Source: Anaerolinea thermophila UNI-1
GTDB lineage: Bacteria > Chloroflexota > Anaerolineae > Anaerolineales > Anaerolineaceae
Length of the DNA stretch: 64,000 bases
Reading direction: 5' to 3'
Assembly (NCBI RefSeq): GCF_000199675.1
Contig: NC_014960.1
Span: 806,001-870,000 of the forward strand
Numbering within the stretch: position 1 is the stretch's first letter; each line of letters begins with the position of its first letter. The notes beneath the pieces were generated by a model. It saw only the letters and a program-made list of their open reading frames with translations, had not been told where the DNA came from and did no database searches. This document shows, piece by piece, positions 17,663 through 26,132 of the stretch. The position numbers and the translations under genes were made by a program.

Positions 17663-18067
17663 CTATGGAAGTTGAAAGTTTTGTTGATGGCGGATATGCT
17701 CCAAACCGCGTTGAAACAGTTCCCGAATGTGTTCATCGTCCAGCGCATAATACACAATGCGCCCTTCTTTACGGGTTCGTACCAGCCCCAATGCGCGCAG
17801 TACCCGCAACTGATGGGAGGTGGCACTCTGACTCATCCCCAGTACAGCCGCCAGGTCGTGGACGCACAGTTCCTGCTCCAGCAGGGCGGAGATCAGGCGC
17901 ACGCGGGTAGGGTCTGAGAGTGCCTGAAACGCCGCGGCTAAACGGGTAGCGGTCAGCCCATCTATCAGGTTGGCTTGTGCCTGATGGATGGCTTCTTCAT
18001 GCAGGCTGTTATCTTCACAGCGCAAACCGGAAAGGTTTGCGGTTGGAATATATGAATTATTGTTCAT
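17663..18067 (-). CDS. ArsR/SmtB-family metal-sensing repressor
   Basis: 134 residues. Winged-helix core with ELCVHDLAAVLG and the recognition helix SQSATSHQLRVLRALG. The C-terminal helix DDEHIRELFQRGLEHI holds D, H, H and E at the spacing of the alpha-5 zinc site of SmtB/CadC/CzrA. ELCVxDL resembles the alpha-3 cysteine site of CadC with a second cysteine replaced by histidine. It probably represses itself and the downstream ATPase until Zn or Cd binds. Start ATG 18067 is 7 bases from the -10 hexamer, so the mRNA should be leaderless; the longer frame to 18139 begins upstream of that promoter. Confidence 0.9.
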   Translation of the reverse strand: MNNNSYIPTANLSGLRCEDNSLHEEAIHQAQANLIDGLTATRLAAAFQALSDPTRVRLISALLEQELCVHDLAAVLGMSQSATSHQLRVLRALGLVRTRKEGRIVYYALDDEHIRELFQRGLEHIRHQQNFQLP

Positions 18068-18071
18068 GTAT
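18048..18071 (-). promoter_or_regulatory. Candidate operator of the SmtB-like repressor
   Basis: Inverted repeat ATACATGAA-N6-TTCATATAT (9-bp arms with one mismatch) directly downstream of the -10 box and over the start codon. The TGAA...TTCA core and size fit operators of SmtB/CadC-type repressors. Binding would block transcription initiation. Confidence 0.6.
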
Positions 18072-18074
18072 TTA

Positions 18075-18102
18075 AGTATATTGCAGTTCCAGCAGATGTC
18101 AA
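18075..18102 (-). promoter_or_regulatory. Promoter of the metal-resistance operon
   Basis: On the minus strand TTGACA (18097-18102), a 16-bp spacer and TATACT (18075-18080). Only 7 bases separate the -10 box from the ATG of the repressor gene, so the transcript would start at or next to the start codon. Confidence 0.8.
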
Positions 18103-18352
18103 TAGATAACAGGTCGGGAATTTTTTCCTGACCTTGCAATCCTGTAAAGTGATTGCCGTATCCTGGCGGGGTATCGTGGGTTATACTTCATGAAACCTCA
18201 GGTCATACTCTTTTCCCCACTGCAGTTTCAATTTTATATGACCGGTTTCAAACAGGATGTGTCCCGGAGCAGTTCCGCTGGCGTGTTGGGTCTGATATGC
18301 TGGGGACATCGGTGAAAAAATTTTGTCACGCCACTGGAAAGTTGATTTGAAA

Positions 18353-19048
18353 ATGGTTTCTGAAAAATTACTCTACTGGGCTTCCAAACCTGTCGTAAAG
18401 ACGTATTCCAACGTGATGCTTGATCTGGATGTCGAGCGGCGTTCTGCTCTCCCTCGTGGAGCCAAAATTTTCGCTCCCAACCATCCTACCACCACCGACC
18501 CATTCTTTGTCGCCGCCATGGTGGGCGAACAATCCTTTATTCTCATCAACAATCTGCTCTTTCAGGTGCAGGTTCTGGGGACGTATTTGCGCCGTGCCGG
18601 ACACATTCCGGTGAAGGCGGGAGAAGGTCAGCAAGCTATTGACCGCGCGCTGGAGTATCTGGAGAAGGGCTATAACATCATCATCTTTCCCGAAGGTGCT
18701 TTGAGTCCAGAAGAGGGTGGCTTTTGCAAACCCAAAACGGGGGTTGCCCGCATTGCCTTAGCCAGCGGCGCACCGGTAATTCCGGTGGGAATCCATCTGG
18801 ATAAGTCGCGTGTCCACACGGTGCGCTCGACGGTTAAGGGGCAGGTGGAGTATGGACGCTGGTACCTGCGGGGACCGTATGCCATGACCGCGGGTGCGCC
18901 TCTTTACTTTCACGGGGATCCTGAAGATCGTGAACTGGTGCGCTCGGTTTCCAATACGGTAATGCACCATATCATCGAACTGGCGCGCGAGAGTGAAATC
19001 CGCCTGACACGCACCCCCGATGCGCTGGGTACGCTGGCTTCTGCATAA
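18353..19048 (+). CDS. 1-acyl-sn-glycerol-3-phosphate acyltransferase-like protein (PlsC family)
   Basis: 231 residues from ATG 18353. Catalytic motif NHPTTTDPF (HxxxxD form, about residue 35) and the substrate motif FPEGALS near residue 110 define the PlsC/LPLAT family, with PVIPVGI as the later conserved block. It would add the second acyl chain to lysophosphatidic acid or a related acceptor at the membrane. A TTG at 18323 in the same frame is an alternative start; neither has a strong Shine-Dalgarno. The upstream gap 18140-18352 shows only a possible TATACT near 18180. It is followed by a strong terminator. Confidence 0.85.
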   Translation: MVSEKLLYWASKPVVKTYSNVMLDLDVERRSALPRGAKIFAPNHPTTTDPFFVAAMVGEQSFILINNLLFQVQVLGTYLRRAGHIPVKAGEGQQAIDRALEYLEKGYNIIIFPEGALSPEEGGFCKPKTGVARIALASGAPVIPVGIHLDKSRVHTVRSTVKGQVEYGRWYLRGPYAMTAGAPLYFHGDPEDRELVRSVSNTVMHHIIELARESEIRLTRTPDALGTLASA

Positions 19049-19067
19049 CTTTTTCTAACAAAATCAT

Positions 19068-19101
19068 GCCCCTCAAGTTTCGTCGCTTGAGGGGCTTTTT
19101 T
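19068..19101 (+). terminator. Intrinsic terminator of the acyltransferase gene
   Basis: A 10-bp stem GCCCCTCAAG / CTTGAGGGGC (19068-19077, 19086-19095) followed by six T. It lies just before the 3' end of the convergent oxidoreductase pseudogene. Confidence 0.88.
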
Positions 19102-19102
19102 C

Positions 19103-20606
19103 TTAATCGGTGAAGGTTTGGAAGCGCTTGCCATCCTCACGGCAAATTTGTGCGATCACCTCGCGGGCAGTGCTGACCCCGGAAGGCAAACCGCCGCCGG
19201 GCTGTACCCATTGCCCTACCATGTAGAAGTTCTTTACCGTGGTCAGGGTTTTCTTCATGCGTAAAAAACCTTCTTTAGGGGTCATCAGCCAGCCTTCGAA
19301 ACTGCCGCGCCAGTTGCCAGTGTAGCGCTGAAAGGTCAGGGGGGTGGCTACATCCACCATTTCAATATCGGCGGCAATTCCCCGTCAGCGCTGTTCCAGC
19401 GCCTGAATCACCCCATGTTTCACGGCTTCTTTTTCTTTCTCGTAGGCTTGTGGATCTTCGGCAAGGGCTTTCCAGTAGTCGTAATCCGAGTCCAGAATGA
19501 CAATCAGGGTGGTCTTTCCGGGAGGTGCCATGGTGGGGTCATGGTGATAGGGGTGGACGCCGATTCGCCGCCGCTCCTTCTCGCCGATTTTCAGGCGCGG
19601 TTGCAGGACATAATTGATCCCCAAAACGCTCTGAGGTTCCTGTTCAAAGGTGCGTTTGATACCCACCCCGACCAGAATCAGTGCGGGGAAGGTCTTAAGT
19701 TCGCGGTAATAACGTCGGAAGGTCTCATCCACGTAGGCATCGCCCAGCATGTGGAACAGGGTAGAGTAACCATCGGCGGCAGAAATGACGATATCGGCGT
19801 GCCTCTCGATACCGTCTACCAGACGGACGCCCACGGCTTTGCCGTCTTCGACGAAAATCTTTTCCACTTTTGCCCCAAATTCGATGTCTCCCCCCCAGAG
19901 CGCGGTAACGCTGTTCAACGGCTTGAATCATGGGAAGCGACCCGCCCAATGGATAACCGGCATTCTTCTTGTGCAGGTAGGCAAAGGTGAAGGTCAGGAA
20001 GAACAAGGCAAATTCGGGGGGCCAGATTTCCAGAAAAGCCTCTCGCAAAAGCGGATCGGTGCACTTTTGAGCAAAATCGGCGATGCTCATGCTCATGAAT
20101 TTTCATAATCCGCCCAAATGAGTCAGCATCCAGAAGCCAGAGCGGATTCCGTCAAGCAGAGCCGAAACGCCCTTTTTTCGGCTGTCGGGCGTGGGCATCT
20201 CCAGTGCCAGACGCACGCCCTGGATAAACTCTTTCACCGCCTGAGTGTCCTGCGGAAACAGGTCGAGCATGTGGCGCTCGAGGCGTTCTACATCGGTGTA
20301 CATGTGGAATGCCCGTCCGCCCTCATCTTCGATGACCGCAAAGGTGTCAAAGTCTATGAAGGTTCTTCCCTGTACCAGCCCGATTTCCTGCCACCAGGTG
20401 TACATGGGATCTCGGGGATTGGATCCCGTCAGCCAGTGGGTGCACCCGTCAATGGTATAGCCCTTGCGTTTCCATGCTGTACATAGCCCGCCTGCCATGG
20501 TGTGCATTTCCAGAATGTGCGACGAATAACCGTTCATTTGCGCGTAAATACCCGCTGATAACCCGGCAATCCCCGCGCCGATGATGAGAACCGACTTCCT
20601 TTTCAT
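19103..20606 (-). pseudogene. Broken CrtI/phytoene desaturase-like FAD oxidoreductase
   Basis: Three segments that read on into one another resemble a complete, roughly 500-residue NAD(P)/FAD-dependent desaturase-like protein. The Rossmann start is IIGAGIAGLSAGIYAQ, the middle has NAGYPLGGSLPM and ADIVISAADG, and the end has NFYMVGQWVQPGGGLPSG. Three lesions break it: an in-frame TGA at 20103-20105, a +1 frameshift at the seven-G run (C7 on the plus strand, 19890-19896), and a second in-frame TGA at 19385-19387. The total length, 1504 nt, is 501 codons plus one base, as expected for a single inserted base. Start ATG 20606 has an AAGGA site. The substrate cannot be told; carotenoid or another polyene is a family-level guess. 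Confidence 0.85.
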
Positions 20607-20777
20607 AACACCATCCTTCTGAAGAGGAGGCACTCATCTGCATTGTATACGAATGAACGGGAAAAAAGTTTTAAATTTTTAGTTTAAGAGTTTTGGAACT
20701 TTTCAGTCGTGGATTCGTTATGAGAAAAGAGTAACAACCCAATGGAATATTCCGGGAAAACCCCTACAGGAGGATGT

Positions 20778-21830
20778 ATGTTGGCACAATCGAAAAAACT
20801 CTTATCGTTTCTGGTGAGCACACTCTTGCTAACCATGCTCATGCTCACTGCCTTTGCCCCAACTGTGCGGGCAGATGGTGTTCCCACCATTACCATTCTG
20901 GAAGTGAAAGTGGATGAGTGGGTCAAAATTAAGGCAAAGAACCTGCCCAAGAACACCGAGTTTACCGCCCGTATGGATAAAATGGGCAACTACGCTATTG
21001 GTGGCACAGTGGTAGGCACGGCGAAGTCCGGCGCAGATGGCACGTTTGAAGCCACCTTCAACATTCCGCAAAGCCTCAAAGGGCTAAGTCGCATTGCCCT
21101 GCGCATTGACAGCGCTTCGGGTTACTACAGTTACAACTGGTTTGATAATAAGACCGCCACGCCCACTGCTCAACCCACCCAGAGTACCAGCGGGAAACCC
21201 TACATCGAGATTATCGCTGTTGAGAAGGATAAAGCCGTGACGGTGCAAGCCTATCGCTTCCCTGCCAACCAGACCTTTACGGTACGGGTGGGCCCTTTCA
21301 AAACCTTCTTCAAGGACTACGTGGTGGTGGATAAGATTAATTCCGGCAGTGGCGGTTCGTTCAAGTTCACCGTAACCCTGCCCGAAAAGGTTAAGGGGGT
21401 GGATTGGATCACCATTCGGCTGGACAGCCCGGAGAAGCAATATGCTTACAATGCTTTCCGCAATGTATCCAGTGGCACGGTGGTTTCGCCCACCCCGCCC
21501 CCGCCGAGTGGCACAGTGTGCCAGATCATCAGCACCAGTCCGACCAAGACGCTGAAACCCCGTGAGGACTTTGACGCCATCTGGCAGGTGAAGAACACCA
21601 GCGGCAAGGATTGGGAACAGCATTCGGTGGATTACAAATTCGTCAGTGGAACTTCCATGCATAAGAAGTCTATCTACGACTTCAAAGCCACCGTGCGCAA
21701 TGGTGAGACCGTCAACATTATTGTGGATATGCTGGCACCCGACAAAGCCGGGACGTACAGCGCCACCTGGGCAATTGTTGCTGGCAACAAGACCCTCTGC
21801 ACCCTGCCCATCACCATTACGGTGAAGTAA
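20778..21830 (+). CDS. Secreted protein with C-terminal NBR1-like Ig domain
   Basis: 350 residues. Signal peptide at about 1-33 (ends TVRADG). Two similar beta-rich modules of about 100 residues follow (EVKVDEWVKIKAKNLP... and EIIAVEKDKAVTVQAYRFP...), each ending in a Y-N-x-F/W motif (YSYNWFDN, YAYNAFRN) and separated by Thr/Pro-rich linkers. The last about 105 residues resemble the Ig-like domain named after NBR1, with IWQVKNTSGKDW as the landmark, a domain common in secreted Chloroflexota proteins. The start ATG 20778 has a textbook ACAGGAGG site. The role is unknown; an adhesive or surface-exposed protein is likely. Confidence 0.75.
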   Translation: MLAQSKKLLSFLVSTLLLTMLMLTAFAPTVRADGVPTITILEVKVDEWVKIKAKNLPKNTEFTARMDKMGNYAIGGTVVGTAKSGADGTFEATFNIPQSLKGLSRIALRIDSASGYYSYNWFDNKTATPTAQPTQSTSGKPYIEIIAVEKDKAVTVQAYRFPANQTFTVRVGPFKTFFKDYVVVDKINSGSGGSFKFTVTLPEKVKGVDWITIRLDSPEKQYAYNAFRNVSSGTVVSPTPPPPSGTVCQIISTSPTKTLKPREDFDAIWQVKNTSGKDWEQHSVDYKFVSGTSMHKKSIYDFKATVRNGETVNIIVDMLAPDKAGTYSATWAIVAGNKTLCTLPITITVK

Positions 21831-21848
21831 GCCAGGCTTCAATATCAT

Positions 21849-21879
21849 ATCAGCCCCCTCGACACCAGAGGGGGCTGAT
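21849..21879. terminator. Hairpin between convergent genes
   Basis: A perfect 12-bp stem ATCAGCCCCCTC / GAGGGGGCTGAT (21849-21860, 21868-21879) lies between the stops of the secreted protein gene and the minus-strand ABC ATPase gene. The T run is weak, so it is a moderate terminator call. Confidence 0.6.
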
Positions 21880-21898
21880 GCATTTCCTGAAAAACCGT

Positions 21899-23212
21899 TT
21901 AGCGCTCCACCACCACTTCTGCTTCCAGGTAGATCATTCCTTCTTTATCATCGTAAGCCAGCACCTCGGCGTAACGTCCCCAATCCACGATGGTATCCAG
22001 TTGGTGTTCGGCTTCGTCCGGCGGAAATTCCAGTTCCAGTGCGGCTTGAACCACATCCCATTCCAGGCGTTGCTGATCTGCCGCACGGAGCATGCTCAGC
22101 AACCAGCGGAAGATAGGCAGGCGGCGAATGCGCGTGGCGAAAATTTCCTTACGGGCAAGGATGCGGGCTTCAGCGAAAGTCTCGCCTAAATCGGTAAGAA
22201 GCACATCGCCCTGTTGCACACGCACAAATCCCAGCAGTTCTTCTGCTTCAAGCAATTCCAGCAGGTGATCTGAGTCCGCACCTAGTGGCTCAGCCAGACG
22301 ATAAATATCCTCGCGCTTTCCCGGAAGTTCAACAAGATGTTCCAGCAAACCCGTCAATTCGTTGATGCGCACTTGCGGCAGTCGGCGGGTGGTGCCGGGT
22401 TCGCCTGGGGCACTTCCCAGTTCGATGACTTCCGGCTGAGTTTGTCCAGCAAGCGCGGCATAGACCTGATCCACCACGGCCTGAAATGCTGGAGACTTCC
22501 GCTGGCGGGGATGGGGAAGGGTGATGTCCAGTGAGCCTACCACCCGCCCGGGTTCTTTATCCATCAGAATCACCCGGTCTGCCATGAATACCGCTTCTTC
22601 AATGTTGTGGGTAACCATCAAAATCGCCCGGGTTGGAATAGCGCCGCTCAGCCAGAGTTCCATCAATTCCCCTCGCAGCGATTCGGCACTTAACAGGTCC
22701 AGTGCAGAGAAAGGCTCATCCAGGCAAAGCAGTTCCGGCTCAACGGCGATGGCGCGGGCAAACCCTACCTTCTGACGCATTCCCCCGGATAGTTCCCGCG
22801 GATATGCCGTCTCAAATCCGTCCAGACCGACCTTATCCAGCAATTCCAGGGCACGGTTTTTACGCACTTCAGCGGCAACACCGCGCACCTTGAGGGCTAA
22901 ATCCACATTTTCAAAAACCGTGAGCCATGGAAATAAAGCAAACGTTTGAAATACAATGGTGGCATACGGATTGACATCGTGGAGAGGTGTCCCGCGATAC
23001 AGTACTTGCCCACTGGTGGGCGATTGCAGACCGGTAATAATACGCAGTAAGGTGCTTTTGCCGCATCCCGAAGGTCCCAGAAGAGCGACAAATTCGCCTT
23101 CGCGAATGATGAGGTTGACATCCTGAATGGCGGTAAAGCGGCGCGCGCCACTGCCATATACCTGTTGCACGTTTTTCAATTCAACCAGAGGAATTTGCGG
23201 ATTCAGGTTCAT
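21899..23212 (-). CDS. NitT/TauT-type ABC ATPase with C-terminal AAA-associated domain
   Basis: 437 residues. The ATPase (about 1-270) has GPSGCGKST, LSGGMRQKVGFARA, LLCLDEPFSALD and VTHNIEEA. An extra helical C-terminal domain (about 290-430, with ELPGKREDIYRLAEPLG and LLTDLGETFAEARILARK) matches the 'AAA-associated' winged-helix-like extension seen on some nitrate/sulfonate-type ATPases, possibly a sensor. The gene follows the double permease with 6 bases between. The substrate is unknown, and no binding protein is encoded nearby. Confidence 0.87.
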   Translation of the reverse strand: MNLNPQIPLVELKNVQQVYGSGARRFTAIQDVNLIIREGEFVALLGPSGCGKSTLLRIITGLQSPTSGQVLYRGTPLHDVNPYATIVFQTFALFPWLTVFENVDLALKVRGVAAEVRKNRALELLDKVGLDGFETAYPRELSGGMRQKVGFARAIAVEPELLCLDEPFSALDLLSAESLRGELMELWLSGAIPTRAILMVTHNIEEAVFMADRVILMDKEPGRVVGSLDITLPHPRQRKSPAFQAVVDQVYAALAGQTQPEVIELGSAPGEPGTTRRLPQVRINELTGLLEHLVELPGKREDIYRLAEPLGADSDHLLELLEAEELLGFVRVQQGDVLLTDLGETFAEARILARKEIFATRIRRLPIFRWLLSMLRAADQQRLEWDVVQAALELEFPPDEAEHQLDTIVDWGRYAEVLAYDDKEGMIYLEAEVVVER

Positions 23213-23218
23213 AGTCTC

Positions 23219-24943
23219 TCACTCCATGCGATAACGTTCTTCAGCCAGCAAATACATGCGCCGCCAGAAGAGGCGGTTGATCAGGACAACGGTCACTACC
23301 ATGGCAAGGGTAGATGCCAGCAACAAACTGTAGTCTCCCTGAGCGGTGGATTGGGTGATCAAGGCGCCAATCCCCACCGTATTTACAATTTTTCCACCAA
23401 AGGTGACGTATTCGGAAACGATGCTGGCGTTCCAGGCTCCGCCGGAGGCTGTAATCATTCCGGTTACCAGGTAGGGGAATAGCGCCGGCAGAATGAGGGT
23501 GCGCCACTGCTGCCACTTACTGAGGTGAATGAGTCGGGCAGTATAACGCAAGTCCTGAGGAATGGCGCTCGCCCCGGCAATCACGTTGAACAGCAGATAC
23601 CATTGCGTGCCCATAAGCATCAGCAAAATAGCAGAGAGGTTAATCCCGCCGGGTAATTGAATGAGCAAAAGCACAAAGATGGGGAAAATTGCCGTTGCTG
23701 GCACGGATGCAACTACCTGCACCAGCGGCTGAAAAAGACTTGCCAGCCGCGGATTCGTGCCAATGGCTACCCCTACAGGAATGGTCCATGCCAGAGCAAT
23801 GAGCAGTGAAATCAGCACCCGCAGAAAAGTTGCCCCTATGCCAAGGGCAATAGCACTCCAGGAAGACAGGGAAAGATTGAAAAGTAAACGTAAAGCCTGG
23901 GCGCCCCAGTACAGCACCACTCCGATACATACCAGCCCCAGAACAATTTCTCCCCAAGGAATTTTCCTGCTATGGGCAGGTCTGAGCAATGGAGGGTTCA
24001 GCCAGCGTGCCATGCGGGCATCTATTGCTTCATTGATGGGGGTGAAAATCCTCTGATTAAGCCAGTGGATAATTCGTGAGTGCCCGATCAGATTGTAAAA
24101 CCACGAGGTAGGCGGGTTGTCGTTTTCCACCATTTCCAGTTTAAAGCGCTCTGTCCATGCCATCAGAGGGCGCCACACCAGTTGATCGAGAATGATAATG
24201 GTCAAAATGAGAGCGAGCACTCCCCAGAAAATTGCCGGGATATTGCCCTGATTGGCGGCTTCATGCAGGTATGCTCCCAAGCCGGGCAGACGGTAATCCT
24301 GTTCGCCGACGGTGAAAATTTCTGCTGCCATCAGGAAAAACCATCCCCCTGCCCAGGACATCATGCTGTTCCAGACCAGAGCAATGGCAGCAAAGGGCAA
24401 TTCCAGCGTCTTGAATTGAAACCAGGTGTTCAGGCGGAAGATGGCGCTGGCTTCGCGCAGTTCTTTGGGAATGGTACGCAGGGACTGATACCAGGCAAAG
24501 GTGAGGTTCCACACCTGACTGGTAAATATCAATACAACGGAAGAAAGTTCGGCTGCTAAACCTTCGGGAAGAATTGCCCGCAACCCCAGCAGAACGACCG
24601 GCAGGAAAGACAGGATGGGTACTGATTGCAACACATCCAGTAAAGGAATCAGCACCTGCTCGGCGCGGCGGTTGTATGCGGCTACCCGTCCATAGATTAG
24701 GGTGAAAGCCATCGAAAGCAGGTAAGCCGCAAACATTCGGCTGACCGAGCGCAGAGCATACCATGGTAGTACCTGTGGTTGAAGCGAAATAACAGGTTCG
24801 CGGACAGCAGGAGGGGCGTTCAGGGCAAGGCGTATTCCCGCATAGAGGAGCGCGGCAAGTCCGAACAGAACAAGTACGTCCGCAACCCCAAAGCGGCGTT
24901 CTGAGCCGGTTCCCATGGAAAAGGAACGCGTGGATAGGGTCAT
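23219..24943 (-). CDS. ABC transporter permease, two fused NitT/TauT-type permease domains
   Basis: 574 residues, about twice the normal size. Two BPD_transp_1 halves are visible (about 60-265 and 360-565), each with its own EAA-type coupling loop (ELREASAIFRLNTW and QDLRYTARLIHLSKW), separated by a polar cytoplasmic stretch. The fusion supplies both transmembrane halves of the transporter with the downstream ATPase. ATG 24943 has an excellent GGAGGTGATG site. The gene is preceded by a long, structured leader, so expression is probably controlled post-initiation. The ligand is unknown. Confidence 0.88.
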   Translation of the reverse strand: MTLSTRSFSMGTGSERRFGVADVLVLFGLAALLYAGIRLALNAPPAVREPVISLQPQVLPWYALRSVSRMFAAYLLSMAFTLIYGRVAAYNRRAEQVLIPLLDVLQSVPILSFLPVVLLGLRAILPEGLAAELSSVVLIFTSQVWNLTFAWYQSLRTIPKELREASAIFRLNTWFQFKTLELPFAAIALVWNSMMSWAGGWFFLMAAEIFTVGEQDYRLPGLGAYLHEAANQGNIPAIFWGVLALILTIIILDQLVWRPLMAWTERFKLEMVENDNPPTSWFYNLIGHSRIIHWLNQRIFTPINEAIDARMARWLNPPLLRPAHSRKIPWGEIVLGLVCIGVVLYWGAQALRLLFNLSLSSWSAIALGIGATFLRVLISLLIALAWTIPVGVAIGTNPRLASLFQPLVQVVASVPATAIFPIFVLLLIQLPGGINLSAILLMLMGTQWYLLFNVIAGASAIPQDLRYTARLIHLSKWQQWRTLILPALFPYLVTGMITASGGAWNASIVSEYVTFGGKIVNTVGIGALITQSTAQGDYSLLLASTLAMVVTVVLINRLFWRRMYLLAEERYRME

Positions 24944-25141
24944 TTTGCATCACCTCCGCTTTTAAAGGATTGGAGCGCCCCGCCAGAGGCGATGCGCTCC
25001 AATCGTTGGCTGTGCTATGCAGGGAACCCTATCCGCTAAAACGCCTGCATCCCCTGCCTGTCCTGCCAGCCAGATTGTGACACAACCTCTGCACGAGGCA
25101 ATTCCTCAAAGGAATAACTACTTCCAGAACCGTCCATAACT
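24944..25141 (-). promoter_or_regulatory. Structured 5' leader of the NitT/TauT-like operon, riboswitch-like, class unknown
   Basis: About 198 nt from the predicted start to the permease ATG. Helices visible in the sequence (plus coordinates): ATTCC/GGAAT 25101-25115; CCTC/GAGG 25086-25098; a nested two-helix element GGCTG/CAGCC (25008-25012 with 25067-25071) enclosing ATGCAGG/CCTGCAT (25017-25023 with 25044-25050); and an 11-bp stem 24968-24978 with 24994-25004 placed about ten bases before the Shine-Dalgarno. I could not match it to FMN, TPP, SAM, cobalamin, guanidine or other common classes. Confidence 0.5.
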
Positions 25142-25147
25142 TGAGCG

Positions 25148-25176
25148 ATTGTACTCTTCACAAACGAATTTGGCAA
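25148..25176 (-). promoter_or_regulatory. Promoter upstream of the structured leader
   Basis: On the minus strand TTGCCA (25171-25176), a 17-bp spacer and TACAAT (25148-25153). This predicts a start near 25141 and the long leader described separately. Confidence 0.6.
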
Positions 25177-25243
25177 TGCTTTTTCTCAGGAAATTGCTTA
25201 TGATATCATCATCATCAAAAACCTTTCTGACTGGAGAATTCTC

Positions 25244-26023
25244 ATGACCACTTCCCTTCGCGATTTGCTCGATTTTGCTGTGGAAACGGCGTATCTGGCA
25301 GGACGAACCACCCTGGCGTATTTTCAGACGGGTGTTCAGGCGGAGTTCAAAGCCGATTCTTCCCCCGTGACTCTTGCCGACCGCGCCGCCGAGCAATTGA
25401 TTCGTCAACGCATTGAAAAACGCTTCCCTCATCATGCCATTGTGGGTGAGGAATTTGGTGTTCAGGGAAGCGCTGATGCTACCCACCGCTGGTTCATTGA
25501 CCCGATTGACGGCACCAAATCCTTCCTGCGCGGCATTCCCCTGTACGCTGTGCTGTTGGGCTTGGAGATTGAAGGCAGGGTGCAGGTGGGAGTGGCTTAT
25601 TACCCCGCTATGGACGAGATGCTGTCTGCCGCCGATGGCGAGGGATGCTGGTGGAACGGGCGGCGGGCGCGTGTCTCCACGGCGAGCCGCCTGGCAGAAG
25701 CCTGGGTGACCAGCACCGACCCCTACAATTTCCAGAAAACCGGCAAAGATGCCGCCTGGCAGCGCATTCAGGCGGTGTCTTATCACCGCGGCGGCTGGGG
25801 GGATGCCTACGGCTATCTGCTGGTTGCTACTGGGAGAGCCGAAGTGATGCTCGATCCCATCATGAACGAGTGGGATTGCGCGCCGTTCCCGCCCATCTTC
25901 CGCGAAGCCGGTGGTTTTTTCGGAGACTGGCAGGGTAACGAAACCATCTATGGCGGCGAGGCGCTGGCAACAACTCAGGTTCTTCTCCCTGAGGTGCTGG
26001 AGTGTTTACATTCTTCCCTTTGA
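25244..26023 (+). CDS. Inositol monophosphatase-family phosphatase (possible histidinol-phosphatase)
   Basis: 259 residues with the metal-binding motifs of the IMPase superfamily: VGEEFG (about 67), WFIDPIDGTKSF (about 84-95) and the late EWDCAPFPPI (W-D motif). The DPIDGTKSF form and short length are common in HisN-type histidinol-phosphatases, but inositol phosphatase or PAP phosphatase cannot be excluded from sequence alone. It is divergent from the ABC operon and stands alone, with a GGAG site before ATG 25244. Confidence 0.83.
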   Translation: MTTSLRDLLDFAVETAYLAGRTTLAYFQTGVQAEFKADSSPVTLADRAAEQLIRQRIEKRFPHHAIVGEEFGVQGSADATHRWFIDPIDGTKSFLRGIPLYAVLLGLEIEGRVQVGVAYYPAMDEMLSAADGEGCWWNGRRARVSTASRLAEAWVTSTDPYNFQKTGKDAAWQRIQAVSYHRGGWGDAYGYLLVATGRAEVMLDPIMNEWDCAPFPPIFREAGGFFGDWQGNETIYGGEALATTQVLLPEVLECLHSSL

Positions 26024-26132
26024 AAGGTGAAAGTTTTCAGAAAATTGGATGATTTTCAACCTGTCTGACATCATCCGTAGAGGTCTTCATCGGTAGTACA
26101 ATGCAATCATTCAGACAGGAAAAGGATTTTTT

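Noticed and set aside
19103..20606. UGA recoding (selenocysteine or tryptophan) to explain the in-frame TGA codons
   Set aside because: There is also a frameshift, no cysteine-like context at the TGA positions, and other genes in the window end normally with TGA.
25021..25140. AGGGTTCC within the ABC leader, reminiscent of the guanidine-I (ykkC) riboswitch
   Set aside because: The second conserved half of that aptamer (the TGGTCCGAGAG-like region and the C/G-rich end) is missing, and the helix order differs.
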